Positions 45,773 through 54,901 of a DNA stretch of 64,000 bases are shown piece after piece (position 1 is the stretch's first letter; each line of letters begins with the position of its first letter). The DNA comes from Faecalicatena faecalis. Lineage in GTDB: Bacteria; Bacillota; Clostridia; Lachnospirales; Lachnospiraceae. The notes beneath the pieces were generated by a model. The model was not told where the DNA came from, did no database searches, and worked only from the letters and a program-made list of their open reading frames with translations. The stretch lies in contig NZ_JABACJ020000005.1 in NCBI RefSeq assembly GCF_012524165.2, positions 1 through 64,000 on the forward strand, given 5' to 3'. A program made the translations under genes and the position numbers.

Positions 45773-46045
45773 ATGAAGAAATGTATTGTAACAGTGTTGG
45801 GAAAAGACACCGTAGGGATCACTGCAAAAGTATGTACCTATCTGGCCAATCATAACATCAATATTCTGGACATTTCCCAGACCATCATTCAGGGATATTT
45901 CAATATGATGATGATCGTGGATGTGACGAGCCTGGAAAAAGATTTTAAACTGGTATGTGATGAGATGGAAGCACTTGGTGAAGAGATCGGCGTAAATATC
46001 CGCTGCCAGAGAGAAGAAATCTTTGAGAAGATGCACCGGCTGTAA
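45773..46045 (+). CDS. ACT-domain protein (UPF0237, GcvR-like)
   Basis: A 90-residue single ACT domain: KCIVTVLGKDTVGITAKVCTYLANHNINILDISQTIIQGYFNMMMIVDVTS. This is the UPF0237 family, present in many Firmicutes beside the DUF711/UPF0210 gene, as here. ACT domains bind small ligands such as amino acids, so it may sense or regulate. Ribosome site AGGAGG lies 8 bases before ATG. It is 39 bases from the DUF711 gene and presumably co-transcribed. Confidence 0.9.
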   Translation: MKKCIVTVLGKDTVGITAKVCTYLANHNINILDISQTIIQGYFNMMMIVDVTSLEKDFKLVCDEMEALGEEIGVNIRCQREEIFEKMHRL

Positions 46046-46084
46046 GCAAAACTGTAGTATGACTGGAAGGCGAGGATAAATGCT

Positions 46085-47449
46085 ATGATTAATATGTACG
46101 AAGTGTCAGAGACCAATAAGATGATTGAGCAGGAGAACTTAGATGTCCGCACCATTACACTGGGTATCAGCCTGCTTGACTGTATTGATTCTGATCTTGA
46201 GGAACTGAACCGTAAGATTTATGAGAAAATCACCAGACTGGCAAAGAATTTGGTCTCAACAGGCAATGACATTGAACGTGAATTCGGAATTCCGATTGTA
46301 AATAAACGAATTTCCATCACCCCGATCGCATTGGTCGGAGGTGCGGCCTGCAAAAGCCCGGAGGATTTTGTGACGATTGCGCAGACGCTGGACCGCGCGG
46401 CTAAGGAAGTGGGAGTCAACTTTATCGGGGGATATTCCGCATTGGTATCCAAGGGGATGACAAAGAGTGATGAGTACTTGATCCGCTCCATCCCGCAGGC
46501 ACTGGCAGTGACCGAGCGAATCTGCAGTTCCGTCAATGTAGGCTCCACGAAGACCGGAATCAACATGGATGCCGTGCGTTTATGTGGACAGATTGTGAAG
46601 GACACAGCAGAGGCGACGAAGGACAATGATTCTCTTGGCTGTGCAAAGCTTGTTATTTTCTGCAATGCGCCGGATGATAATCCGTTCATGGCAGGTGCAT
46701 TCCTGGGCGTGACAGAGGCGGACGCGGTGATCAATGTGGGCGTCAGCGGACCGGGAGTCGTTAAAAAGGCGCTGGAAAAGGTTCGAGGCAAAGGATTCAA
46801 AGAGCTCTGCGAGACCATTAAGAAGACGGCATTCAAGGTGACCCGTGTCGGACAGCTTGTGGCGGGGGAAGCCTCTAAGAGACTGGGGGTTCCATTCGGA
46901 ATCGTCGATCTGTCTTTAGCGCCGACTCCGTCTGTGGGAGATAGTGTTGCAGAAATCCTGGAAGAAATCGGACTGGAAAGGGTCGGTGCTCCGGGTACAA
47001 CGGCGGCACTGGCTATGCTCAATGACCAGGTGAAGAAGGGCGGTGTGATGGCATCTTCTTATGTCGGAGGATTGAGCGGTGCATTCATACCGGTCAGCGA
47101 GGACCAGGGAATGATCGATGCAGTAAATGCAGGTTCACTGACTCTGGAGAAGTTAGAGGCCATGACCTGCGTATGCTCCGTTGGACTGGATATGATTGCG
47201 ATTCCAGGCAAGACGACGGCGGCTACTATTTCCGGTATTATTGCGGATGAGATGGCGATCGGTATGGTCAATCAAAAAACAACGGCAGTACGTCTGATTC
47301 CGGTCATCGGGAAGGACGTTGGAGATACGGCTGAATTCGGAGGCTTACTTGGATATGCTCCGATCATGCCGGTCAATGAATTTAGCTGTGATGAATTTAT
47401 CAGAAGGGAAGGTAGAATCCCTGCTCCGATTCACAGCTTTAAAAACTAA
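46085..47449 (+). CDS. DUF711 (UPF0210) protein, PFL-like fold
   Basis: A 454-residue cytoplasmic protein of the UPF0210/DUF711 family, which is structurally related to pyruvate formate-lyase but lacks an established reaction, to my knowledge. Conserved features include [27 protein letters not shown] at the N-terminus, [21 protein letters not shown], the glycine-rich [14 protein letters not shown] and [31 protein letters not shown]. Partnership with the upstream ACT gene is widely conserved. GAGG (46072-46075) supports ATG 46085. The C-terminus ends at 47449 and DegV starts 16 bases later. Confidence 0.88.
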   Translation: MINMYEVSETNKMIEQENLDVRTITLGISLLDCIDSDLEELNRKIYEKITRLAKNLVSTGNDIEREFGIPIVNKRISITPIALVGGAACKSPEDFVTIAQTLDRAAKEVGVNFIGGYSALVSKGMTKSDEYLIRSIPQALAVTERICSSVNVGSTKTGINMDAVRLCGQIVKDTAEATKDNDSLGCAKLVIFCNAPDDNPFMAGAFLGVTEADAVINVGVSGPGVVKKALEKVRGKGFKELCETIKKTAFKVTRVGQLVAGEASKRLGVPFGIVDLSLAPTPSVGDSVAEILEEIGLERVGAPGTTAALAMLNDQVKKGGVMASSYVGGLSGAFIPVSEDQGMIDAVNAGSLTLEKLEAMTCVCSVGLDMIAIPGKTTAATISGIIADEMAIGMVNQKTTAVRLIPVIGKDVGDTAEFGGLLGYAPIMPVNEFSCDEFIRREGRIPAPIHSFKN

Positions 47450-47465
47450 AACAGGGGAAAGATGT

Positions 47466-48323
47466 ATGAAAAAAATTGCGATTGTAACAGACAGTAACAG
47501 CGGAATTACGCAGAAACAAGGAAAAGAATTGGGGATTTCTGTTGTGCCGATGCCATTTTTCATCGATGGGGCATTGTTTCTGGAAGATATTACCTTAACA
47601 CAGGAAGAGTTTTATCAGAAATTAGGAGAGGATTCTGATATCTCTACATCCCAGCCGGCACCGGGGGATATATTAGATCTGTGGGATCAATTATTAAAGG
47701 AATACGATGAGGTAGTTCATATCCCGATGTCCAGCGGGCTGAGCGGAAGCTGCGAGACGGCGGTGACCCTTTCCCATGAGTACGAAGGAAAGGTGCAGGT
47801 CGTAGATAACCAGAGGATTTCTGTCACTCAGGTTCAGTCTGTTCTGGATGCAATCAAATTAAGAGACGAAGGAAAGTCTGCCCTCGAGATCAAAGAGATT
47901 CTGGAGAAGGAAAAAAAGGAAGCAAGTATCTATATCACAGTGGATACTCTGAAATACCTGAAAAAGGGAGGCAGGATCACCCCGGCTGCTGCTGCGCTTG
48001 GTACTGTCTTAAATCTCAAGCCTGTGCTGCAGATTCAGGGAGAAAAGCTGGATGCATTTTCTAAGGTGCGCGGCTGGAAGGCTGCAAAGAGAACCATGTT
48101 AAAGGCTATCGAGACAGATTTAAAGGAACGCTTTGAGGGAAAAGAGGACCAGATGGTATTGGGAATGGCATATACGTGCAGCAAAGAGGAAGCACAGGAG
48201 TGGAAACAGGAAATAAAGGACAAGTTCCCGCAGTATGAGATTCTGGAGGGACCACTTTCTCTCAGTGTCGCTTGTCATATCGGCCCGGGGGCGATGGCAG
48301 TCACCTGTATGAAAAAGCTGTAG
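47466..48323 (+). CDS. DegV-family fatty-acid-binding protein
   Basis: A 285-residue DegV protein. It starts KKIAIVTDSNSGIT and has the family features VPMPFFIDG, DISTSQPAPGD, HIPMSSGLSGSCETA and the lipid-site LKYLKKGGRITPAAAALGTVLNLKPVL. DegV/FakB proteins bind a fatty acid and present it to the kinase FakA for phosphorylation, feeding PlsX/PlsY phospholipid synthesis; plsX is in this window at 59110. ATG 47466 has AGGGGAAAG; an in-frame upstream ATG lies inside DUF711. It ends at a bidirectional hairpin shared with tmcAL. Confidence 0.92.
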   Translation: MKKIAIVTDSNSGITQKQGKELGISVVPMPFFIDGALFLEDITLTQEEFYQKLGEDSDISTSQPAPGDILDLWDQLLKEYDEVVHIPMSSGLSGSCETAVTLSHEYEGKVQVVDNQRISVTQVQSVLDAIKLRDEGKSALEIKEILEKEKKEASIYITVDTLKYLKKGGRITPAAAALGTVLNLKPVLQIQGEKLDAFSKVRGWKAAKRTMLKAIETDLKERFEGKEDQMVLGMAYTCSKEEAQEWKQEIKDKFPQYEILEGPLSLSVACHIGPGAMAVTCMKKL

Positions 48324-48349
48324 AAGAAAGAAGTAAATAAAAGAGCACA

Positions 48350-48389
48350 AAAGGCGGCAGAGTTGTCATTTACATCTGCCGCTATTTTA
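48350..48389. terminator. Terminator between convergent degV and tmcAL
   Basis: GCGGCAGA (48354-48361) pairs with TCTGCCGC (48375-48382), with an A-run on one side and TATTTTA on the other, so it may act on both strands. Confidence 0.7.
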
Positions 48390-48409
48390 GGTGGCGTCCT
48401 GGATTTGAG

Positions 48410-49696
48410 TCAAACCTTTAGGAGCATTTGACTGTATTCGTTCTGGAACGCAGTCTTATATTTATCCGTGATGACGGATTTGTACAGATTCGAGGCAAGA
48501 ATATCGTGGTTCAGCATCTTTTTGCCCGCATCCGGGATGTCTTCTGTCTGATAGAGGCTTGTAACCAGCGGCAGGATGCCGTTTTTGGTCACGCTTCCTA
48601 AGAGCTTTTCCCGGTCTTTGCGGAATCCCAGCAGACGGGCATAGTAGTGGTAACCACCGTCGATATATTCTTCCACATTCCTTTTCTTGATTCCCAGCAT
48701 GATGTGCAGCAGTGCGCGGTTGATGCGCGTCTGGGTCATCTCCTTGGTCTTTAAGAGCTCACAGAACTGTTTATAATTGAAGAAATTATTTAACTGGCCG
48801 CTGATGCGGTTTGCCAGTTCTTCTGATACGTCCAGATAACGGGTCAGGTCCTGGGCTGATTTGTTTAAAAGTTTATACTTCATGAGCAGAGAAAAATCAT
48901 TCTGGTAGACGGGATACATCACATGATGATAGTCTTTTAACAGTTCAAGACAACAGGATGGGACCTGGTCCTCCAGTTCATTGAGGATGTTGGAAAAGTG
49001 TGTGTTCTCAAAGGTACCGCCGTCGTATTGGGTACTCAGCGCCGAGCTTGAGTAGGCAAGCAGAGAGCGGATAGCAGAGGCAGAGCTGTAATGATCCTGT
49101 AATTCTGTATCATGGTAGTGGGACTCCTCGCGCCGGATGGTATACGGGTGGATGGAGCTGTCCAGTTTCTTAAGTGCTTTTAGGTATTCGATGCCAAGAA
49201 TGTTATTCGGATCGCTGAGCAGCAAAGCGTGCTTAGGGCTGTTCATGTACGAAGTAAGCGCCTTCTGTCTTGCGGCTGGGAATGAAAGGCCGTTCTTGAT
49301 ATGTGTCTGTAGAAGCTGTCTATATTCTTCTGGCTCCTCGCAGAGGATATCTGCCACGGCTTTGAGTCCATCCAGGTCGTTGCATTCGCTGCCAAAGCAG
49401 ATAGAGTCTACGATGCCCAGACTGTCCAAAAAAGAGACTGCCCCCATGGCGAAGAGTTCTGCGCTCCCGGTGGAATAGCAGACCGGAAGCTCGAATACAG
49501 CACCGGCTCCGCATCTTAATGCCATCTCAGCACGAAGATATTTGGGCATGATCGCTGGTGTGCCTCTCTGGACGTAATCTCCACTCATAACAACGATGGC
49601 AGTATCGGCACCGGTGATTTCCTTTGATTTTTCGATATGATACTGGTGACCATTGTGAAATGGATTATATTCTGCGATTAAACCGACAATTTTCAT
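48410..49696 (-). CDS. tmcAL: tRNA(Met) cytidine acetate ligase TmcAL
   Basis: A 428-residue nucleotidyltransferase-fold enzyme (formerly YlbM/DUF795) that uses ATP and acetate to make N4-acetylcytidine at the wobble base of elongator tRNA-Met. The HIGH-like motif lies in KIVGLIAEYNPFHNGHQYHIEKSK (start of the protein), followed by VVMSGDYVQRGTPAI, the GSECND stretch and NILGIEYLKALKKL. ATG 49696 follows AAGGAG; a longer form from 49729 includes this site and is unlikely. Acetate for the reaction would be available from the nearby pta-ackA pathway. Confidence 0.92.
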   Translation of the reverse strand: MKIVGLIAEYNPFHNGHQYHIEKSKEITGADTAIVVMSGDYVQRGTPAIMPKYLRAEMALRCGAGAVFELPVCYSTGSAELFAMGAVSFLDSLGIVDSICFGSECNDLDGLKAVADILCEEPEEYRQLLQTHIKNGLSFPAARQKALTSYMNSPKHALLLSDPNNILGIEYLKALKKLDSSIHPYTIRREESHYHDTELQDHYSSASAIRSLLAYSSSALSTQYDGGTFENTHFSNILNELEDQVPSCCLELLKDYHHVMYPVYQNDFSLLMKYKLLNKSAQDLTRYLDVSEELANRISGQLNNFFNYKQFCELLKTKEMTQTRINRALLHIMLGIKKRNVEEYIDGGYHYYARLLGFRKDREKLLGSVTKNGILPLVTSLYQTEDIPDAGKKMLNHDILASNLYKSVITDKYKTAFQNEYSQMLLKV

Positions 49697-49850
49697 AAGA
49701 ATCTCCTTGTATATCAATTTGTTAACCATTATACTATAAAATAGCGGGATATTGTAGGGATAGTTTGGTTTATAATCTGTGATTTTGGTAAAATATTAAA
49801 GAGAGACAATTGTAATATAGTTTAGAATAAGACAAAAGAGGGTGTGTGGC

Positions 49851-51185
49851 ATGGAAAATGAGATCATATTTGAACTGCTTGAACAGCGGAAATTTAAAGA
49901 ACTGAAAGAAGAACTGGAGACCATGCATCCTGTTGATATTGTAGAGATGCTTGAAGAGTGTGACCAGAAACAGCAGATGCTGATCTTCCGGCTTCTTGCC
50001 AAGGAAGAGGCGGCGGAAGTTTTTACGGACATGAACAGTGATATGCGTGAGAACCTGATCAATGCGTTGACAGATTCCGAGCTGGAAGAGGTCATGGACG
50101 AGATGTATGTCGATGATACAGTCGACGTTCTCGAAGAGATGCCGGCCAATGTGGTGGACCGTCTCTTAATGGCCACGGATGAGGAGACGCGCAGGAAGAT
50201 CAATGTGTTATTGCAGTATCCAGAAGACAGCGCTGCAAGTATTATGAATGTGGATTATATCAGTCTGCGCAGAGAGATGACAGTCGCGGAGGCGATTTTG
50301 AAGATCCGCCAGGTCGGTATTAATAAAGAAACAATCTACACGTGTTATGTTACAGAGAAGAAGAAGCTGATCGGAGCCGTAGATGTCAAGGATCTGCTCA
50401 CGGCCGGGGAATCCAGGCTGATAGAAGAAATCATGGATGAGAATGTCATGTGCGCCAAGACTCTGGATGACAAGGAGGATGTGGCGACGACGATCAAGAA
50501 GTATGGACTCGTCGCGATTCCCATCATCGATCATGAGAACTGTCTGGTCGGTATCGTAACTGTTGATGACGCGATGTTCGTATTGCAGGATGAGACTACA
50601 GAAGATATCAGTATCATGGCCGGTGTCAGCCCGAACGAGGATTCCTACTTTGGAACTTCAGTCCTAAAGCATGCGAAGAACCGAAGCCTTTGGCTGATGC
50701 TGCTCATGCTCTCGGCCACCGTGACCGGAGAAATTCTGGGCCACTATGAGGAGGCTATGGCAGTCATGCCGGTCCTGATTACGTTCATTCCTATGCTGAT
50801 GGGAACAGGAGGTAACTGTGGTTCACAGAGTTCCACCTTGATCATTCGCGGACTGGCAGTCGGAGAGATTCAGTTCAAGGACATCTTCCGTGTCATTTTC
50901 AAAGAGATTCGCGTAGCCGTTGTTGTAAGCTGTCTGCTGGCAATTGTGAACGGAATTCGAATCTACATCATGTACGATCAGAACCTTACGCTGGCCTTTG
51001 CCTTGGGGCTTACTATGATGGCCGTTGTCGTGATGGCAAAATGTATCGGATGTACCTTGCCGCTCCTTGCAAAAAAGCTGGGACTGGATCCCGCAATTAT
51101 GGCGGCACCGCTCATTACGACGATACTCGACACTTGTACCATATTGGTCTATTTTAACATTGTGACTGCGATTTTCCACTTATAA
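49851..51185 (+). CDS. mgtE: Magnesium transporter MgtE
   Basis: A 444-residue protein. The N-terminal superhelical domain (1-125, HPVDIVEMLEEC, LLAKEEAAEVFTDM) is followed by two CBS domains (about 130-255, with VTEKKKLIGAVDVKDLL and CLVGIVTVDDAMFVL) and five transmembrane helices. The channel motif is FIPMLMGTGGNCGSQSST (about 313-330), and DPAIMAAPLITTILD lies near the end. The cytosolic part closes the channel when Mg is plentiful. ATG 49851 follows AGAGGG; a GTG nine bases upstream is too near that site. Ends at a long terminator hairpin. Confidence 0.96.
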   Translation: MENEIIFELLEQRKFKELKEELETMHPVDIVEMLEECDQKQQMLIFRLLAKEEAAEVFTDMNSDMRENLINALTDSELEEVMDEMYVDDTVDVLEEMPANVVDRLLMATDEETRRKINVLLQYPEDSAASIMNVDYISLRREMTVAEAILKIRQVGINKETIYTCYVTEKKKLIGAVDVKDLLTAGESRLIEEIMDENVMCAKTLDDKEDVATTIKKYGLVAIPIIDHENCLVGIVTVDDAMFVLQDETTEDISIMAGVSPNEDSYFGTSVLKHAKNRSLWLMLLMLSATVTGEILGHYEEAMAVMPVLITFIPMLMGTGGNCGSQSSTLIIRGLAVGEIQFKDIFRVIFKEIRVAVVVSCLLAIVNGIRIYIMYDQNLTLAFALGLTMMAVVVMAKCIGCTLPLLAKKLGLDPAIMAAPLITTILDTCTILVYFNIVTAIFHL

Positions 51186-51196
51186 AAACAAACGGA

Positions 51197-51260
51197 AAAT
51201 ACTGCGAAGATGTGGATGGGGCGATTTTTGCTCCATGCCCGCCCGTCGCAGTATTTTTTT
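51197..51260 (+). terminator. Terminator after mgtE
   Basis: AAATACTGCGA (51197-51207) pairs with TCGCAGTATTT (51246-51256), with an inner GGGGC/GCTCC hairpin, followed by T residues. Confidence 0.85.
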
Positions 51261-51314
51261 GACCATAAATCTAAGCCGCTGTTCACACACCATTCGCCAA
51301 ACCATGCCCTATTC

Positions 51315-51410
51315 GTTATTGTTCACAGTCCACTTCACCTACATGCGCAAAAGCAGCCAGCAGAGCTGTCTAATCCATCTGCTGACTTCTATCTGACTGT
51401 GAACAGTAAC
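51315..51410. repeat. Inverted-repeat element with TGTTCACAGT ends upstream of pta
   Basis: GTTATTGTTCACAGTC (51315-51330) is the reverse complement of GACTGTGAACAGTAAC (51395-51410) except for one base. Another CTGTTCAC copy lies at 51279-51286. The end sequence matches the AACTGTTCACAGG arm of the element at 41432-41594, so they may belong to one family. The rest of 51261-51450 shows no gene. Confidence 0.55.
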
Positions 51411-51450
51411 CCTTATTCAAATTGTATTAAAAAATACACACGTTATCTAC

Positions 51451-51479
51451 TTGTATACAAAATTCCTTTGAGTTATAAT
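51451..51479 (+). promoter_or_regulatory. Promoter of pta
   Basis: TTGTAT (51451-51456), a 17-bp spacer and TATAAT (51474-51479), with a 37-base leader. Confidence 0.75.
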
Positions 51480-51516
51480 AAAACAAGTGAGAAAATATGA
51501 AAGGTGGCTTTAAATC

Positions 51517-52512
51517 ATGGGATTTATTGATGAAATCAAAGCAAGAGCAAAATCTGATAAGAAGACAATTGTCCTTCCAGAGACAGAAGACGTAAGGACT
51601 TACAAGGCTGCAGAGGCAGTTTTGAAGGAAGGGACAGCAGACCTGATCCTGGTAGGAAGCAAGGATGAGATCGAGAAGAATGGTGCAGGATATGACATTT
51701 CTGGTGCTACGATCGTTGATCCGGCTACAAGCGATAAGACAGAAGCTTATATCGCGAAGTTAGTAGAATTAAGACAGAAAAAGGGAATGACAGAAGAGCA
51801 GGCCAGAGAGATCCTTCTGACGAACTATTTATACTACGGTGTGATGATGGTGAAGATGGGAGACGCAGATGGAATGGTTTCTGGAGCATGCCACTCTACA
51901 GCAGATACCCTTCGTCCATGTCTGCAGATCTTAAAGACAAAACCAGGAACAAAGCTTGTTTCTGCATTCTTTGTCATGGTAGTGCCGGACTGCGATATGG
52001 GAGCAGACGGAACATTTATCTTTGGAGATTCAGGACTCGAGCAGAATCCAGATCCAGAGAAGCTTGCTAACATCGCTGTTTCCTCAGCAGAGTCCTTTAA
52101 GACACTGACAGGAAAAGAGCCGATCGTAGCAATGCTTTCACATTCCACAAAGGGAAGTGCAAAGCATGCAGATGTTGACAAGGTTGTAGAGGCAACAAAG
52201 ATCGCAAAAGAACTGGCACCTGAGTTAAAGCTGGATGGAGAACTGCAGTTAGATGCGGCAATCGTTCCATCTGTAGGAGAGTCAAAGGCTCCGGGAAGCC
52301 CGGTTGCAGGACATGCCAACGTACTGATCTTCCCAGATCTGGATGCAGGAAATATCGGATACAAGCTGGTTCAAAGACTGGCAAAAGCAGAAGCTTACGG
52401 ACCGCTTACACAGGGAATTGCAGCTCCTGTCAATGATTTGTCACGTGGATGCAGCGCAGAGGATATCGAAGGCGTTGTTGCAATCACAGCAGTGCAGGCA
52501 CAGGCACAATAA
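51517..52512 (+). CDS. pta: Phosphate acetyltransferase
   Basis: A 331-residue short-form Pta that converts acetyl-CoA and phosphate to acetyl-phosphate. Family stretches include KKTIVLPETEDVRTYKAAEAV, ADGMVSGACHSTADTLRPCLQI, AMLSHSTKGSAKHADVDKV, DGELQLDAAIVPSV and GHANVLIFPDLDAGNIGYKLVQRL. It lacks the extra regulatory domains of the long E. coli enzyme. With ackA, 68 bases downstream, it forms the ATP-yielding acetate fermentation branch. Codon bias suggests high expression. Confidence 0.97.
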   Translation: MGFIDEIKARAKSDKKTIVLPETEDVRTYKAAEAVLKEGTADLILVGSKDEIEKNGAGYDISGATIVDPATSDKTEAYIAKLVELRQKKGMTEEQAREILLTNYLYYGVMMVKMGDADGMVSGACHSTADTLRPCLQILKTKPGTKLVSAFFVMVVPDCDMGADGTFIFGDSGLEQNPDPEKLANIAVSSAESFKTLTGKEPIVAMLSHSTKGSAKHADVDKVVEATKIAKELAPELKLDGELQLDAAIVPSVGESKAPGSPVAGHANVLIFPDLDAGNIGYKLVQRLAKAEAYGPLTQGIAAPVNDLSRGCSAEDIEGVVAITAVQAQAQ

Positions 52513-52580
52513 TAAATCGGATGATGTTATAAAGAGGCAAAAAAGCCCCTTATATCATACAATTTCAGGAGGGTAAAGAA

Positions 52581-53771
52581 ATGAATGTATTAGTAATCAA
52601 CTGTGGAAGTTCTTCTTTAAAGTTCCAGTTAATCAACTCTGACTCAGAAGAAGTACTTGCAAAAGGTCTCTGCGAGAGAATCGGAATCGACGGAAGCCTG
52701 ACCTATCAGCCGGCTGGCGGAGAAAAGGTAAAATCAGCAAAGGACATGCCTACACATACAGAGGCAATCCAGTTTGTCATTGATGCATTGACGAATCCAG
52801 AGACTGGTGTAGTAAAGAGCCTGGACGAGATCGGAGCTGTTGGACACCGTCTGGTACACGGCGGAGAGAAGTTCGCATCTTCAGTTGTGATCACAGATGA
52901 AGTAAAGAAGGCAGTAGAAGAGTGCAACGATCTTGCACCGCTCCATAACCCGGCTAACCTGATCGGTGTGAATGCATGCCAGAAATTAATGCCGAACACA
53001 CCAATGGTAGCAGTATTTGATACCGCTTTCCATCAGACAATGCCAGAGAAGGCATATATGTATGGACTCCCATATGCTTACTATGACAAATATAAAGTAA
53101 GACGTTACGGTTTCCATGGAACAAGCCACAGCTTCGTATCTAAAAGAGCAGCAGAGATCGTCGGCAAGCCGTATGACGCTACCAAGACTATCGTATGCCA
53201 CCTTGGTAACGGTGCAAGCGTATGTGCAGTTCTGAATGGCAGATCCGTAGACACATCCATGGGATTGACTCCACTGGAAGGTCTGGTAATGGGAACACGT
53301 TCTGGAGATATCGATCCGGCGATCCTGGAATTCATTGCAAAGAAGGAGAACCTGGATATCGAAGGGCTGATGAAGGTCCTGAATAAAGATTCTGGTGTAT
53401 ATGGACTTTCTAACGGACTTTCAAGTGATTTCCGTGACCTGTCCGCAGCAGCAGAGGATGGCAATGAGCAGGCAAAGGTCGCACTCGAAGTATTCGCTTA
53501 CAGAGTTGCGAAGTATGTGGGAAGCTATACAGCAGCTATGAACGGTGTAGACAATATCGTATTCACAGCCGGAATTGGCGAGAATGACAAGGAGATTCGT
53601 GAAGAGATCTGTGCATATCTCGAATTCCTTGGAATTAAGATTGATAAAGAGGCGAATGCTAAGAGAGGAGAGGAAGTTATCATTTCCACTCCAGATTCAA
53701 AAGTCAAAGTACTCGTTATCCCGACGAACGAAGAATTAGCAATTGCAAGAGAAACAGTAGCACTTGTTTAA
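52581..53771 (+). CDS. ackA: Acetate kinase
   Basis: A 396-residue ASKHA kinase that makes acetate and ATP from acetyl-phosphate and ADP. It shows [17 protein letters not shown] (residues 2-18), [33 protein letters not shown] (catalytic Asp), [29 protein letters not shown] and [15 protein letters not shown]. Length is standard. CAGGAGG precedes the ATG. It sits downstream of pta on the same transcript and ends at a hairpin. Confidence 0.98.
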   Translation: MNVLVINCGSSSLKFQLINSDSEEVLAKGLCERIGIDGSLTYQPAGGEKVKSAKDMPTHTEAIQFVIDALTNPETGVVKSLDEIGAVGHRLVHGGEKFASSVVITDEVKKAVEECNDLAPLHNPANLIGVNACQKLMPNTPMVAVFDTAFHQTMPEKAYMYGLPYAYYDKYKVRRYGFHGTSHSFVSKRAAEIVGKPYDATKTIVCHLGNGASVCAVLNGRSVDTSMGLTPLEGLVMGTRSGDIDPAILEFIAKKENLDIEGLMKVLNKDSGVYGLSNGLSSDFRDLSAAAEDGNEQAKVALEVFAYRVAKYVGSYTAAMNGVDNIVFTAGIGENDKEIREEICAYLEFLGIKIDKEANAKRGEEVIISTPDSKVKVLVIPTNEELAIARETVALV

Positions 53772-53795
53772 TCAGTTTGTTTGACAGGTAAAAAG

Positions 53796-53828
53796 GTGGG
53801 CGGACAAAGTATCCGCTCACTTCCTTTG
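53796..53828 (+). terminator. Probable terminator after ackA
   Basis: GTGGGCGGA (about 53796-53804) pairs with TCCGCTCAC (53812-53820), followed by TTCCTTTG, a weak U-tract. Confidence 0.55.
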
Positions 53829-53935
53829 TCAGAATATTCTGAATATGGAGAGCGAATGGGGCTGACCCCTTTGCACAACTCCACTACATTTTGTACCTGA
53901 AGATGATTTTTCTGTCAGAATCTGTATTTTTCTTG

Positions 53936-53963
53936 TTGACAAACTAATTTTACATGATATAAT
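53936..53963 (+). promoter_or_regulatory. Promoter of the DUF177-rpmF operon
   Basis: Consensus TTGACA (53936-53941), a 16-bp spacer and consensus TATAAT (53958-53963). TGTCAGAAT occurs upstream twice (53827-53835, 53913-53921) as a direct repeat of unknown meaning. Confidence 0.85.
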
Positions 53964-53991
53964 AATTTAGGTATGAATAGGAGTAATAAAG

Positions 53992-54519
53992 ATGTTAATT
54001 AACCTATCAGACGTTCTGTCAGAACAGCACAAGACAGTGGAAGAGACTGTTGCTTTGGAATTGGAGACGATCGACTTAAAGTCTGGCTCGTATCCGATTG
54101 TCAGTAAGGAACCTGTACATGTTGTCGTTTCACATGTGAAGGACAAGGAGCTTTTGATCAAGGCCGAGAGCAAGGTATGTATCATCATTCCCTGTGACCG
54201 ATGCCTGGAGGATGTAAAGCAGGAGTTCGAACTGGATTTTACAAAGCATGTGGATCTTGGTATCTCAGATGCTGAACTGCCGGAAGGATTAGATGAATCA
54301 AATTTCATTGACGGATATCATCTTGACGTGGACAAATTGCTCTTTAATGAGATATTGATAGGATGGCCGACGAAAGTTCTATGCAGGGAAGACTGTAAAG
54401 GCATTTGTAACGTTTGTGGTCAGAACCTAAACCTGGGAACCTGTGACTGTGAAGACACAGGGCTTGACCCAAGAATGTCAGTTGTCCGTGATTTGTTTAA
54501 GAATTTTAAGGAGGTGTAA
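53992..54519 (+). CDS. DUF177 (YceD-like) protein
   Basis: A 175-residue protein of the YceD/DUF177 family, which is linked to 23S rRNA or ribosome assembly and nearly always encoded just before rpmF, as here (three bases apart). Visible are VSHVKDKELLIKAESKVCIIIPCDRCLEDVKQEFELDF with a CDRC pair, and a C-terminal cysteine group CREDCKGICNVCGQNLNLGTCDC that probably binds zinc. The TGTAACC leader to rpmF and shared promoter indicate one operon. Confidence 0.9.
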   Translation: MLINLSDVLSEQHKTVEETVALELETIDLKSGSYPIVSKEPVHVVVSHVKDKELLIKAESKVCIIIPCDRCLEDVKQEFELDFTKHVDLGISDAELPEGLDESNFIDGYHLDVDKLLFNEILIGWPTKVLCREDCKGICNVCGQNLNLGTCDCEDTGLDPRMSVVRDLFKNFKEV

Positions 54520-54522
54520 CCT

Positions 54523-54702
54523 ATGTCTATCTGTCCAAAGAATAAATCTTCTAAAGCTAGAAGAGATAAGAGAAGAGCTAATTGGAAGATGAGTGCTCCA
54601 AACCTTGTTAAATGCAGCAAATGTGGAGAACTTATGATGCCTCACAGAGTCTGCAAGGCTTGTGGCTCTTACAACAAAAAAGAAATCATTTCTGTTGACT
54701 AA
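54523..54702 (+). CDS. rpmF: 50S ribosomal protein L32
   Basis: A 59-residue ribosomal protein. The N-terminus SICPKNKSSKARRDKRRANW is typical of L32, though the usual AVPKRK start is replaced by SICPKNK. CSKCGELMMPHRVCKACGSY carries four cysteines (31, 34, 44, 47) that should bind one zinc, so this is the zinc-ribbon form. AGGAGG lies 8 bases upstream, inside the tail of the DUF177 gene. A terminator follows. Confidence 0.97.
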   Translation: MSICPKNKSSKARRDKRRANWKMSAPNLVKCSKCGELMMPHRVCKACGSYNKKEIISVD

Positions 54703-54713
54703 TGAAAGAAGAC

Positions 54714-54748
54714 AGAGAAAGGCTTTCCGGGAAACTGGGAGGCCTTTT
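54714..54748 (+). terminator. Terminator after rpmF
   Basis: AAAGGCTTTCC pairs with GGGAGGCCTTT (two G.T pairs), then TTTTT. Confidence 0.85.
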
Positions 54749-54781
54749 TTCATGTGATAAAAGTCAATGGAAATGTGTCAA

Positions 54782-54859
54782 TTGCATATAAAATATAGAA
54801 AAATAAAATATACATATGCAAAAAATCAATTTGCTTTATTTTCCTGCCTCCTTTACGAT
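54782..54859 (+). promoter_or_regulatory. Control region of the symporter operon
   Basis: A probable promoter is TTGCTT (54831-54836), 17 bp and TACGAT (54854-54859). Upstream is an AT-rich dyad with arms TTGCATAT (54782-54789) and ATATGCAA (54814-54821) that could bind a regulator, for example a CymR-type repressor. I see no T-box or SAM riboswitch. Confidence 0.5.
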
Positions 54860-54901
54860 ACAAGTTGTGCTATATATCTAAAGATAAGAGGAGGTTTTTC
54901 A

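Noticed and set aside
46219..47022. 267-residue minus-strand frame within the DUF711 gene
   Set aside because: Antisense shadow of a conserved gene, with no start context.
53828..53935. GGGGCTGACCCC hairpin between ackA and DUF177
   Set aside because: A 4-bp GC stem is too short to support a feature; only the direct repeat is mentioned.
54748..54901. T-box or SAM riboswitch before the symporter
   Set aside because: No T-box sequence (TGGNACC), kink-turn or terminator was seen in this 150-base stretch.
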